Both the position numbers and the translations under genes were made by a program. 64,000 nucleotides of DNA from Scylla paramamosain (lineage: Eukaryota > Arthropoda > Malacostraca > Decapoda > Portunidae). Positions 19,898 to 50,239 of this stretch are shown here, piece after piece. Position 1 is the first letter of the stretch. Every line of letters begins with the position of its first letter. The DNA is taken from assembly GCF_035594125.1 (NCBI RefSeq), contig NC_087191.1, positions 5,037,967 to 5,101,966 on the forward strand, given 5' to 3'. The notes below the pieces were generated by a model that saw nothing but the letters and a program-made list of their open reading frames with translations, did not search any database and was not told the origin of the DNA.

Positions 19898-21504
19898 ATG
19901 ACTCATTACGGACCGGATGTGCAGGGTGGAGCGACCTCCAACCCCCTGAGCAATTATCTGACGGCCGTGAGTGAGAATTTTCCGCGGGTGAATCGCCTGC
20001 ATACCATCGAATCGTCAGTCGCTGCGACGGGAAAGTTGGACGTATTACCTGTTAATTTAGACGCTAATGCTAATAATCATGCGGGGATTAACGATCCTTA
20101 CATTGAATTTAGACTGCCTGGTATTCCAGGGCAATTTTTGGATCTATCAACGCTGTCTCTAGAATTGCGAGTTAGCGCGACGAAGGCAGATGGCGCGCCA
20201 CTAGACGATGATGATCACGTCGTTTTTAGTAATGGTTTGAATAATATGATGTTTAAGTCATGCGCTTGTTATTTTAACGAACAGCTTGTGAAGTCATCCT
20301 CTTTGTTCAACTACCATGCCTTCATTAAAATGATTACAACAATCCCTTAGGATAAAATTGACTCTATCGGTCGCGTCGCCTTCTACCACTGCGATTATGA
20401 TGAATCAAAAGGCATAATCAATAAATTTGATGAAGACTATTTCACGGGGGGGAATAAAGACGAGAAGCAAATGATAAAAGATTGTAAAACGCACGGCATT
20501 TCGATGACTGCACCTTTGTTTTCGGATATATCAAGTCTGGACGCTTATCTGCTTGACTCTGTTGATGTGAGAATTCGATTAGAATTGGGTAACAAAACAT
20601 GGATTCTTAATTTACACCAAGATGCCAGCAGTTTCAAATTTAAGCTCGAGATGGCTAAGTTATGGGTTGACCACGTCACGCCACATCCGCCCGCCTTAGA
20701 ATCGTTAAATAACTCCTTGACTCTAAATCCAATGCAATACACTTTTAATAGAACGCTCAATAAAACGTATGTGTTAGCCGCCAATCAAATGTCTTTGATT
20801 GCCGAATTACCTTTCGCGCAAATTTTTTTTTTTTTTTTTTTTTTTCTTAACGTCTAGTTTTCCCTAGTCTGTTAGGGCTGAGACGGTGCCTCCTGATGAA
20901 GGACTTTTGGATTTGGCATTTGGAAACCGTTACCCCGAGTGGATGCCCTTCCTACCCTCGGACCGTAGCCAGGATTCGAACCCGTGCACCTGATGACCAC
21001 TTGGCCCCCAAAGCGCACGCGGGACCACTGTACCACGGCGGCTCCCTACCTTTCGCGCAAATCATACCTCAAAATTTGACCATGGTAATAGTTGATATGG
21101 ACAGCTTACAAGGCGTAATTGATAAGAATGGTTTATATTTTCAACACGCCGATCTGTCACATGTACATATCACCGTGAACGGGGCGACCATTTATAACGT
21201 TCGCAGCTCTTTCCTGCATCACGCGTCAAAATTGTTTTACATGACCCTTGAGTCACTAGGATTGGACACACGTAATTCCCTAACATTTGATGCTTTTAAT
21301 AAAGGTCGGACAGTATGTTTCTTTAACTTTGTGATGGAGGACGTGCACAATGCCATCCCTCTGGATAAATCAGGAAATCTAAGAATTAATCTGTCTTTTG
21401 CTAAGGGACATAATCACAACTACGTCATCATGTTTTTCACCAACACTACTGGCGTCATAGAAATTGATCATTATCGTCACATTCACTGCATTGTCTGCGC
21501 ATAA
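19898..21504 (+). pseudogene. Polinton major capsid protein (double jelly-roll), stop and SINE insertion
   Basis: The N-terminal motif DPYIEFRLPG, then FLDLSTLSLELRVSATKADG and NNMMFKSCACYFNEQLV, is the characteristic start of the Polinton hexon-type capsid protein. The second half has QIIPQNLTMVIVDMD, LSHVHITVNG, and the late strand GNLRINLSFAKG. About 450 residues without the insert, the usual size. Lesions: a TAG at 20348-20350 in the same frame on both sides, and a 223-bp SINE at 20824-21046 flanked by a 16-bp duplication. In the family the protein forms trimers that build the icosahedral shell. The protease gene starts 6 bp after the stop. Confidence 0.88.
20824..21046 (-). mobile_element. 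tRNA-derived SINE in the capsid gene, 16-bp target duplication
   Basis: On the minus strand it starts GGGAGCCGCCGTGGTACAGT (A-box region TGGTACAGTGG) with the B box GGTTCGAATCC about 60 nt on, a tRNA-unrelated body, and a poly(A) tail seen as the T run at 20823-20845. The 16-bp TACCTTTCGCGCAAAT occurs at 20808-20823 and again at 21047-21062. All this fits retroposition by LINE machinery. The A and B boxes would be an internal RNA polymerase III promoter. Confidence 0.92.
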
Positions 21505-21510
21505 GCTGTC

Positions 21511-21894
21511 ATGAATGCACGTGAAATACAGGCCGGTCTAGCAGGCATCTTGGGCGATCGAGTTTATTTTTTAGGCTGTCACGACCATCGCCGTGTGACA
21601 GATCTGATAAATCTTGCCAGAAAACAGGCGAAGCCATGCGTTTTCATTCTAAATACATTGAGTGACTCAAAGACCATGGGCCACTGGATTACTGTTTATC
21701 TTAATTTTCAAAGTCAGACTATAGGCTATTATGATAGCTATAACTTGCACCCCAAATACAATTCCGCTGTCTTACATTATTTTATGCAAACTCGTCCACA
21801 TATGAAAATTAGCACATTAAATTATCGACTTCAGGGGTTGCATTCCCTCATGTGCGGCATTTATTGCATGTTCTTTTGCCTTCTACTGAGTTGA
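21511..21894 (+). CDS. Adenain-like cysteine protease of the Polinton (127 aa)
   Basis: The order of active-site residues matches the adenovirus-type/Ulp1 clan: His58 in MGHWITVYLN, Asp75 in YYDSYN, Gln108 in YRLQG and Cys115 in LMCGIYC. Known role: cleaves capsid proteins during virion maturation. No stop or shift within the frame, although the C-terminus ends soon after the catalytic Cys and may be shortened compared with relatives. It lies 6 bp after the capsid gene, the neighbour expected for a maturation protease. Confidence 0.85.
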   Translation: MNAREIQAGLAGILGDRVYFLGCHDHRRVTDLINLARKQAKPCVFILNTLSDSKTMGHWITVYLNFQSQTIGYYDSYNLHPKYNSAVLHYFMQTRPHMKISTLNYRLQGLHSLMCGIYCMFFCLLLS

Positions 21895-22192
21895 CATACA
21901 TTAAAACGTGCAATGTGTATTATTCACGTCACCTTCAAAAAGCATCAATATCTATATAATGACAAAAAAATTACTCGTATGGCTTTCGTAATATTTTGTA
22001 AAATGCCCCATTGCATGCCTACGTTTTGCCCAGCCAGCAGCCGAGCGAGATGTCGTAACATCTGTAAAACGGTAATAAGGTAGATTGTGAGGGGGTGGGA
22101 AAGGGGGTCAATATGGGGTAATTGCTGACGGATAAGCGTCACTTCGCCATCACCTCTCAACCCAGTCGGACGTCAAAGCCTCATCTCCAAGA
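21895..22192. other. Spacer between protease and right-end spliced gene
   Basis: No open frame or repeat that I can name. It should hold the promoter of the downstream spliced gene; a clear TATA box is not visible. Confidence 0.3.
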
Positions 22193-22895
22193 ATGGAGCA
22201 AGCTGACAAACGTTTCATCTTGGGAACTGCGGGTGAGTACACCATTGCCTTGCATGCCATCTCGCATCTTCACCATTGTAAATTACATTAACGTTCTTTG
22301 CCAATGAATAAGAAGAGGGAGAGGGGAAGGGGAAAATAAAAACTTTTCCATTGTTCTCATCCTTTTTTTAATTTTTGTCTGTTACAGAACGCATCTCTTT
22401 CCGCTTTGATATCTATCTGGGCGATGCTGGGGGTAAGCAAAACCGTGCCGATCATGAGGATGTCAATGTGGAGAAAATGTCAGAACCTGCAAAGAAGAAA
22501 TTGATCTTTAGTGATGACGACATGTCGCTGCTGCCGGTCAGCCCACCTCCTGATGCTCCATCAGGACAGGAGTCGCAACAGCAGCAGCCAGCTCAGCAGT
22601 CGATGCCGCCATCTCAGGAGTCGCTGATGCCGCCTCCGACCAAAACACAGCCGCGGCGGTCAGATGAGTCGGCAGTAGGCGGCAAAGAGGGTCAGGAGGT
22701 GAAGAAGTTGCAGGAAAACAGAAAAAAAAAAAAATAATAATTCCCCCTAACACGCCAGAGGATGACAGCACACCAAAACTCCCTGCTGCTCCAGCCGCCC
22801 CTCGTAAGAAGCTGATTCCTAGAGTTATTAAAACTACGCCTGTCATTGAAAGCGATGACGATGATCTCTTCGCCTTCAATTCGCAAATGTTTTGA
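22193..22895 (+). pseudogene. Spliced Pro/Ser/Gln-rich acidic protein at the right end of the Polinton
   Basis: Exon 1 (22193-22232, MEQADKRFILGTA) and exon 2 (from 22388, ERISFRFDIYLGD) join through a 155-bp GT-AG intron in open phase. Exon 2 continues with a basic EPAKKKLIFSDDDMS, a long Pro/Gln/Ser-rich disordered part, and an A13 run (22722-22734) where the frame slips. After it, in another frame, comes KKLIPRVIKTTP, an acidic DDDDLFAF end, and a stop at 22893. The final acidic-aromatic tail resembles short interaction peptides. I do not recognise the family. It is the last gene before the right terminal repeat. Confidence 0.55.
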
Positions 22896-22944
22896 ATGAA
22901 AGAGATGTATTTGCCCTAATAAGGCAATGAGCCGTATTTGTCCT

Positions 22945-22956
22945 AATAAAAATAAA
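22945..22956 (+). terminator. Candidate polyadenylation signals (AATAAA twice)
   Basis: Two overlapping AATAAA motifs lie about 50 nt after the stop of the right-end spliced gene, in good position for its mRNA 3' end. Confidence 0.4.
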
Positions 22957-22985
22957 ATGTCCCATCGACTCTGCATAACCTTTCT

Positions 22986-22995
22986 AATAATAATA

Positions 22996-23047
<52 letters not shown>

Positions 23048-24176
23048 GGCCATCCGGCATAAGTATTACGTCAGCCACGCCGCTGGTGGTCGGTGAAAGT
23101 GGAGGAGGCAACCGCTCCGCCCCGGCCATCACAGACACTTCCTCCAGGTAAAAAGGATGGGCAGGTAACGGGACCACGTGGGGCAGTCGCGATGACCTTG
23201 ACCATAGGGGATGTACTGAGATGTCGGAGGGAACGCGTGATGGCAAGTCTCGCCACCCAGGCCGTCCAGGATCCGCGTGGGCAGCTAGCGCGTGACGTCC
23301 ACGCGGCGGTCCATTCTATAGCCCTCAACTTCCCGTTCCCGCCCCCCCAAAAAAAAAAAGAAAAAGAGCCCGCATGGTTCCTGGCGGCGTAAGGCCGCAT
23401 GGGGCCTGGCGGCGTCACCTGCCACTTTTCTGACACGTGCAGGCCTCCCCCACCCCATTCCCTTTTCGCCCGACCTTGACCATCCAGCGGTGACGACCTT
23501 GGAATGTACTGAGGTGTCGGAGGGAACACGCGATGGCAACACTCAGTCATCCCACCCTCCAGGATTCACGTGAGTGAAAAGGCAACCTACATGGCTTGCC
23601 AAGAGGGTCCCCTAAACCACATGTGTGTGGTGGGTGGCTTCCACGTCTGGCCGCCAGTCCACCCCCCTCTTCATTCAATTATTTTCCGCCACCATCATTT
23701 GATTCATTTAGTCATTCCATCGTCGCCGAAGGATAAGGACACACGCCCCCCACCTCTCCGACAGTGTCACCGTCACCGTCCCCCCCCCCGTGTGTCCGTC
23801 GTGAATCACCCCCCTCCCCTTCCCAAGCCTGGGTCTCCATCCTGAAATGGACTGCCACTGAAGTCTACGGAAAATTGCTGCCAGGTTCCCCATTTGCAAC
23901 TTGATCAGGTCCCCATTCGCAATATGACATGCCATCAGAGTCGCTCCTGGGGGTGGGGGTGGGATCCCCATCCTCCCCCCTCCCCCCTCCCCTCTCCCAT
24001 CCCCCAACACCCTATTTACAGCCAGGGTCTCCATCCTGAAATGGATCGCCACTCCGGGTAATTGCCAGGGGGGTCGACCCCCCGGAAAAGGCTTGCCATG
24101 GGAGACCCCATGAAATGGGGACTCCATGGCAAGCCTTTTCAGGGGGGGCGACCCCCATGGCAATTTCCCAACTACT
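22986..24176 (-). repeat. Right terminal inverted repeat of the Polinton
   Basis: It is the inverted partner of 6772-8088, beginning inward at an (AAT)n tract and ending CCCAACTACT at 24176. It differs from the left copy by length changes in C/G and T/A runs, by the number of internal subunits, and by a palindromic extra segment at about 24075-24150. Confidence 0.92.
24085..24140. repeat. 56-bp near-perfect hairpin in the right Polinton TIR only
   Basis: GAAAAGGCTTGCCATGG at 24085 pairs with CCATGGCAAGCCTTTTC ending at 24140, with GACCCCATGAAATGGGG between them that also folds. The left TIR lacks it; there GCCATGGAGGTCGCC runs directly into GGCAATTACC. The hairpin is flanked by near-copies of GGGGTCGACCCCC/GGGGCGACCCCC. 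Confidence 0.85.
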
Positions 24177-24182
24177 GATGGT
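24177..24182. repeat. Right target-site duplication of the Polinton (GATGGT)
   Basis: GATGGT follows the terminus ...CAACTACT and equals 6766-6771. Confidence 0.95.
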
Positions 24183-24790
24183 GGAAAACTCGGAAGATTC
24201 AAGAGCGTGGGCACGAGAGCAGGTTATAGTCATTGCGCACATAAATGCAACATCCAGCTTTGGATCGAAAATGAGGATAGAAAAAGTAGGAGGGAACAGA
24301 AAAGGGGCTACTGTCAGTTTCCTTAGCCACCTGAGTTTCAGTGAGGAAAAGAAGATGAGGTTTAGAAGAGGAGAGGTGGTGTTCTACAAATTGAAAATTA
24401 GATCTTAGACCGCTAATGTTGCAGAAGTTAATAAAGAAAAAGTTGAGGGCGGTGTCAAGACACTTAGGGTCGTCGACATAAAGGCAGTCCGACCTGGAGA
24501 CATTTATGGTCCCCTCCCTATATGGGGACTTCGAGGCTGGTGTAGGAGTCACCATGATAATTTTGAGATTTTTGAGTGAATGGTGTGTGTGTTATTAGGT
24601 GTTTGTAGTTTTGTGTGGAGGAAGAGAGTTGTCTTTAGAGGGCAGGCTGTGACTGCCCCCTTGTGTTGTGAGACACAAAGGGAAACGTTCAGTGAGGTCA
24701 CAGCTGGGTTTAATGATAAGTCCACAGCACCCTCTGAACAGTGCTTTAGACCTCACTGGGAGTAATTATCGTTTCGGCAGGTGTCTACTG
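24183..24790 (-). mobile_element. LINE-A copy 1, 5' portion, resuming after the Polinton
   Basis: The minus strand gives the N-terminal endonuclease region (NFFFINFCNISGLRSNFQFVEH, in parts, and PHLLFLTETQV) down to the Polinton junction. Above it lies the LINE-A 5' region with TGAGGTCACAGCTGGGTTTAAT and ending near GCAGTAGACACCTG at 24790. Together with 3941-6765 it makes one split element. Confidence 0.85.
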
Positions 24791-24801
24791 CTTTTAGGTG
24801 T

Positions 24802-25946
24802 TGTCATGTTATTGGCCGAGTTTACCCTGAAAAGGAATACGTTTTGTCAGTGTCCCCCGTGTTTCGTTTTCCTTCAAAACATATCTTTATTCTTAGTTAT
24901 AAGTTAGTATAAGGTTTATTTACTCATTTTATATCATGTAGTATTATTCTCTTCATAATTTATATGTATGTATATGTTAGGAAAAGGTGTATTTTGGGTG
25001 AGATGTTTGAAGGCGAGGGGCGATCCGAATTTGTGTTTCATGTCTGAGTCAGCAGAATTTCAGAACGCAAGAGGCCCTGAGAGGGAACAGAAGGGTGGCA
25101 TCCTCACAGGATAAATTTCGGTGGTGGTGTGGTGATTGGGTGGGTGTGTGGAGGTATTAGTGATGTGGTGGTATAATCCTGATATCCAGGATCAAGTTGG
25201 GGAGTCTTTTATAATACTAAGATCTCTTGTCCGCTGAAATTTGGTTGGTGAGTTGTGTCAGTGACTTAACGCTGAGAGGCAGTATTGGGGCTGAGAGGGA
25301 GCCATTTTGTGGTTGGGGTTGTGGTGGTGTTGTGGTGTTATTGGTGTCTTTGGGGGTGGTGATAGGTGATCTATGGTGATGGTGGTGATGTCTTGTGAGG
25401 TTTGAGGAGGTAAAATACGGGAATTGTTATTTAGTGACACAATGACAGCGTCTAGGGAAATTCCTAAAGCCGGGGAAAATATTTCAGCTGCCTATGAAGG
25501 AGTAAAAGGGTTTTAGTGCTTTGTGAAGTGATGGGAATGTCATATATTGGTGTGCAAAACCTTTAAGCAATAAGGGAGGCATATAATAAGAGATACGTAT
25601 GGTAATTGAGTGTAAGAATTATCCTTTGTTGGTCTAGGGTAGAAATTTGCTCCCTAATTTCATTTAATGTGTACTACCTCAATTTATTTGTAAGTTAACA
25701 TTATCATTAATATTTTCTGTTATTATATAGAATAATTGTGTTTTCTAACCCAACACTGATCTGGTATTGAAGTGATTCCTGGCGTGCTGTGCCAAGGTAA
25801 TGGTTTTGTGAGAGGGTTTAATAGCTGACGATTTCGGATAGGTCGGGTATTCAAGGCCTTTTAAAATCCAGACCTTTAAAACTTTCTGAGATCAGTGTAC
25901 CGACCACTTTCTTGGAAAGATAACCGGGATCGTGACTGTTTTAACA
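24802..25946. repeat. 1.1-kb direct repeat, copy 1 (LTR-like, TG...CA)
   Basis: It starts TGTCATGTTATTGGCCGAGT and ends in GATAACCGGGATCG...TTAACA. Copy 2 at 26566-27651 follows the same course with many substitutions and small indels. The TG/CA ends and length suit long terminal repeats, but no primer-binding site or flanking duplication was found. No credible coding. Confidence 0.65.
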
Positions 25947-26565
<619 letters not shown>

Positions 26566-27651
26566 TGTCATGTTATTGGCCGAGTTTACCTTGAAAAGGA
26601 ACACGTTTTCTTAGTGTACCCCATGTTCCGTTTACCTGCCTTTCAGACATTATCCTGATTCTTAGTGATAAGTTAGTATAAGGCTTATTTACTCATTTTA
26701 TATCATGAGATACTATTCTCTTCATAATTTAAGTCCCCCATATGTTTGTATGTGTAAGGGAGGAAGTGTAATTGAGGTGGAAATATGTTGAAATGAGGGG
26801 AGCTTGAGTGGGCAACAACACATTCCGGAGAGGGGAAAACAGAGCGTCCTGAGGTCTTGAGGTAGAACAGAAATGAGGCGTCTCCCAGGAGGAAATTTTG
26901 ATGTGGAATGGTGATGAAGTGAGTATATGGAAGTATTAGTGATGTTATCCAGGATCAGGTTAGTTAATCTTTTGTGGTACCAAGAGCTCTTGTCCGCTGA
27001 AATTCGGTTGGTGAATTGTGCCAGTGACGCTGGCTTGAGGGGAGCATAGGTGAAACCGGCCGCCATTTTGTGAGTGGAGGCTGTGGTGTTGTCCTTGGAA
27101 GCTGGCGTTGTCCTTGGAGGCTGGTGTTGTGGTGTATTGGTGAATTTGGGGGTGGTGTTATGGTGTTGTAGGTGATTTTTGTTGATCATGATGATGTCTT
27201 GCGAGGTGTGAGGTGAGGAAACACGGGAATTATTGTTTGGGGATGCGGCGATGGCGTCTGGGTAAATTCCTGCCGCAGAGAAAAATATTTCAGTGCCGGT
27301 GGAGGTGTAAACGGGTTCTGATGTTGTGTGTAGTGACGAAAACGGCATATATTAATGTGTACTACCTTTTTGTTTGTGAATTATAATTAGTATTAATATA
27401 TAATGTTGTAACATAGAATAATCGTGTTTTTTACTCCCCCAACATTGATCTGGTATTTGAGGTGATTCCTGGTGTGCTGTGTCAAGGTAAGGGTACAGTG
27501 AAAGGGTGTAATTCTGGCGATTTCGGATAGGTAGGGTAGGCGCTCGAATCTTTTAAAAGTCCAGACCTTTAAAACTTTCCGGGATCAGTGTAACGGCCAC
27601 TTTCCTGGAAAGATAACCGGGATCGTAAGTGATCGTGAGCGAATCGTAACA
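26566..27651. repeat. 1.1-kb direct repeat, copy 2 (LTR-like, TG...CA)
   Basis: It starts TGTCATGTTATTGGCCGAGT, shares segments such as ACTCATTTTATATCATG and CTGATCTGGTATT-like text with copy 1, and ends GATAACCGGGATCGT...CGTAACA, directly before a (TA)n tract at 27652-27722. Confidence 0.65.
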
Positions 27652-27959
<308 letters not shown>

Positions 27960-28514
27960 AGTGAGAAACAGCAAGTGTGATAGTGTATGTATTGTGATGT
28001 TCATTATTTATTGAGAAACCTTTGTAGAAGTAAGTGTGATGATGGTGTGTGGTTTGGGTAGCAAGAGTAAGACATAATTTTGTGGTGGTGATGATGGAGA
28101 TGGTATGCGATTGTGATGACAGAATTTTGTAGTGGTGTGTGGTAGGAACAACAAAGGATAGATAAGTGAGGCTGCTTATGTTAATGTGTATGAAGCCAAT
28201 GATTGAAAAGGTATAATTATAAGTTAACATGTATGAAGCCAGAGATGAAAAAGGAATGATTATAAGTTGGATGCACTGATGGTTCTGGATTAATTAAAAT
28301 CAAAATATAGTAATGAACAATATTACTTAAGCTGCATTACTCCTGACAAAAGTTATTGTTTCTTTACAAGTTACTAAAGCTTTTGTAACTAACATTGCAT
28401 TTTAAACTGACTTTAATCATATATAATTTTTTGTGCTTATGATAAACATTACTATCAGCTAAAAGTATAGATAAAATAAGAACATTCTTGTTGATAAAAC
28501 AAACTTTTTCAACC
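27960..28514. other. AT-rich intergenic DNA
   Basis: Nothing recognised. A near-duplicate GTATGAAGCCA(A/G)(T/A)GATGAAAA-like motif occurs near 28190 and 28230. Confidence 0.35.
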
Positions 28515-28628
28515 TTCATAGAATTCCTGTGGGCCATAGAACACAACAGGGTGTGCAGGGAAAGAATCTTCAGAGATTGGTTTGATCCACTGAATATCTA
28601 CCTCACCATGAAATCCTGCATCTTTTGA
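28515..28628 (+). pseudogene. Harbinger/PIF transposase N-terminal remnant
   Basis: 38 codons give EFLWAIEHNRVCRERIFRDW followed by FDPLNIY and a stop. The RxFRDxxxPLxxY pattern is typical of the start of HARBI1-like DDE transposases. The partner C-terminal fragment lies about 600 bp downstream on the same strand; the catalytic core between them is missing. Confidence 0.45.
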
Positions 28629-29189
28629 CTCCTTGGTGAGTAACCTTTCATTTGTTTCTGTTTATTCATTTTCACTTGATGTGTATGAAACTTTGAAAGT
28701 AACTACTATGTTCTTTAGTTATCAAATTATATAACCAGTTTAGTTTTAGTGATAATGCATTACGAAATTGGTGCAAAAAAAATCTCAGCAAAAATTTTGG
28801 AAGTAATTGTCAGCATACCAGTGTCACCTATGAAGAACTTTTTTTTTTTATCACACTATATTTTAAGTCTGTCTCTAGTAAATATAAAAGTTATTGAGCA
28901 AGTGTACTTGAAAAGCTAAATTGTTTCTGTATAATATGAATTTTTTTCTTATGAGGGGAAAAAGGGTAATCTATATAAAAAGTATGTAGATTGGAAAGTG
29001 AAGTGAAAATTAATTTCATGAAGAAAAAATGGGTATTAGAATAATGTGATGGTTAATTGTTTATGAACAAGATTTTTAAAGTTATTTTTTTGCTTTGATT
29101 AATCCTTTACACGTGCTTTTATCATTGCAGCTGATTCCTTTATCCTCTAGAGCCCTTTTCTAATGACTCCTGAGCCAGCTAAAAACTGC
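28629..29189. other. Spacer between the two Harbinger remnants
   Basis: AT-rich, no open frame. The expected DDE catalytic domain of about 200 codons is not detectable, so it was deleted or has decayed beyond recognition. Confidence 0.4.
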
Positions 29190-29460
29190 AGGCAAGCACG
29201 CCTTCAACAGCCACACAAAGACACGTGTGATGATACAGCAGATATGTGGGACACGAATCCAGATTCCGCTTTCTGTTTAAGTCAGGTGGTACTGCAGTAT
29301 CACCCAGTTAAAATTGCTCATAAAGCAGTTACATGTATGCAGTTGCACAACATGTGCATCCAAAGAAGAATCCCCATGAAAGAGCCACTACTTGATGATA
29401 ACCCCGAAACTTAAGAATATAGAAGAGGCATTCAAGCTAGACTGGCTCGCTGCAGGGCTG
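29190..29460 (+). pseudogene. Harbinger/PIF transposase C-terminal remnant
   Basis: The frame includes LQYHPVKIAHKAVTCMQLHN followed by MCIQRR and a DDN acidic end. The LHNxC motif after a helical KxAxxVxxCxxLHN run is the conserved C-terminal region of HARBI1-like transposases. The TAA at about 29412 is followed by more family-like sequence (an RLARCRA segment), so it is a decayed copy. Confidence 0.55.
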
Positions 29461-29494
29461 TCAACGAAAATGTTTTCATAGGCTCTCTCTGTCA

Positions 29495-29502
<8 letters not shown>

Positions 29503-29584
<82 letters not shown>
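29503..29584. repeat. (CT)n microsatellite, about 80 bp
   Basis: Nearly pure CT dinucleotides upstream of the GH9 promoter. Confidence 0.98.
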
Positions 29585-29587
<3 letters not shown>

Positions 29588-29923
29588 GATGTTTCATGTC
29601 TATTGAAGACAGCATCTAAAGAGATGGCCTTGGCAGAAGAGCCTCCATGTCTTCTAGTTTAAGTCTTCCTACTTCGGTTGTTCATAGACCTACACCAGCA
29701 CCTTTTGTCTTACATGTACTGCCTCGACCTGTTCTAACATCCAAGTGCCCTTCCAGTCTTTCACTATGCTCATGTACACTTAAGTATTGTCAAAATAAAA
29801 GAGAAGTTTAGTATATAAAACAGGGAAAGAAAAATGGTCCACCATCGGCGTCATTCCCACCCTCTTATCAACGCTTAGTGACTCTCAGCCCGCAAAAAGT
29901 GCCGCATCATCAGGGCCTACAGG

Positions 29924-29930
29924 TATAAAA
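29924..29930 (+). promoter_or_regulatory. TATA box of the GH9 endoglucanase gene
   Basis: TATAAAA lies 50 nt upstream of the start codon. An initiator-like GCATTAT sits about 30 nt downstream, near 29954, giving a 5' leader of only about 20 nt. Such short leaders and strong TATA boxes are common in highly expressed arthropod digestive enzyme genes. Confidence 0.7.
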
Positions 29931-29973
29931 GGGAGCGTGGAGGACTAGGTGGCATTATGTGGTGGGCTTCATA

Positions 29974-49936
<19,963 letters not shown>

Positions 49937-49940
49937 GACT

Positions 49941-50174
49941 AAGGCCCATATTTCGAAACTCTTCAATTCCGTACCTCCACTACATTCAAAAGCCTTTAGT
50001 TGAAGTTACACTGGTTTTCAGGGGTGTTTACATGATTGTAGTAACATATCAATAATATTTGTATATCATTAACCGGAGAAACATTTTTGAGAATTTGGGT
50101 AATCATCTACCCCGGTAAGTAGCCTTTGAAAATAGTGGTGGTGAGAGAGCAAAACGTTTCTCAATACCGGCCTT
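49941..50174. mobile_element. MITE (family M1) starting 4 bp after the GH9 stop codon
   Basis: The left end AAGGCCCATATTTCGAAACT and the inverted right end AAGGCCGGTATTGAGAAACG are about 50-bp imperfect inverted repeats; both arms continue with a CACC.CTA..TTCAAA(A)G segment. The element would make up nearly the whole 3' untranslated region. Confidence 0.7.
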
Positions 50175-50209
50175 TGACAACGCGTTACACATACATGAAG
50201 ATTATAAGA

Positions 50210-50237
50210 AATAAAAAGAAATAAGAAAGTAAATAAA
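50210..50237 (+). terminator. Candidate GH9 polyadenylation signals
   Basis: AATAAA at 50210-50215 and again at 50232-50237, about 275-300 nt after the stop codon and just beyond the MITE. Confidence 0.55.
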
Positions 50238-50239
50238 CA

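Larger units (their letters stand above)
6772..24176 (+). mobile_element. Complete but inactivated Maverick/Polinton element, 17.4 kb
   Basis: The ends are exact inverted copies, AGTAGTTGGGAAATTGCC at 6772 and its complement ending at 24176. They start AG and end CT as Polintons do, and are flanked by a 6-bp duplication. Between terminal inverted repeats of 1.2-1.3 kb lie the hallmark genes: DNA polymerase B, packaging ATPase, retroviral-type integrase, adenain-like protease, double-jelly-roll capsid protein and a penton-like protein, plus accessory genes. All recognised genes read on the + strand. Later insertions inside it are a LINE-A 3' end (16986-18048), a SINE (20824-21046) and an (ATT)n-tailed insert in the ATPase gene. 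Most replication and capsid genes are broken, so this is a fossil of a virus-like element that had inserted into a LINE-A copy. Confidence 0.95.

Noticed and set aside
21000..21046. tRNA gene
   Set aside because: A and B boxes are present, but the rest does not fold as a tRNA and the sequence is the head of a SINE with poly(A) and TSD.
26722..27348. 208-codon minus-strand frame in the LTR-like repeat
   Set aside because: No domain, low-complexity His/Thr/Pro composition, and copy 1 of the repeat does not keep the frame.
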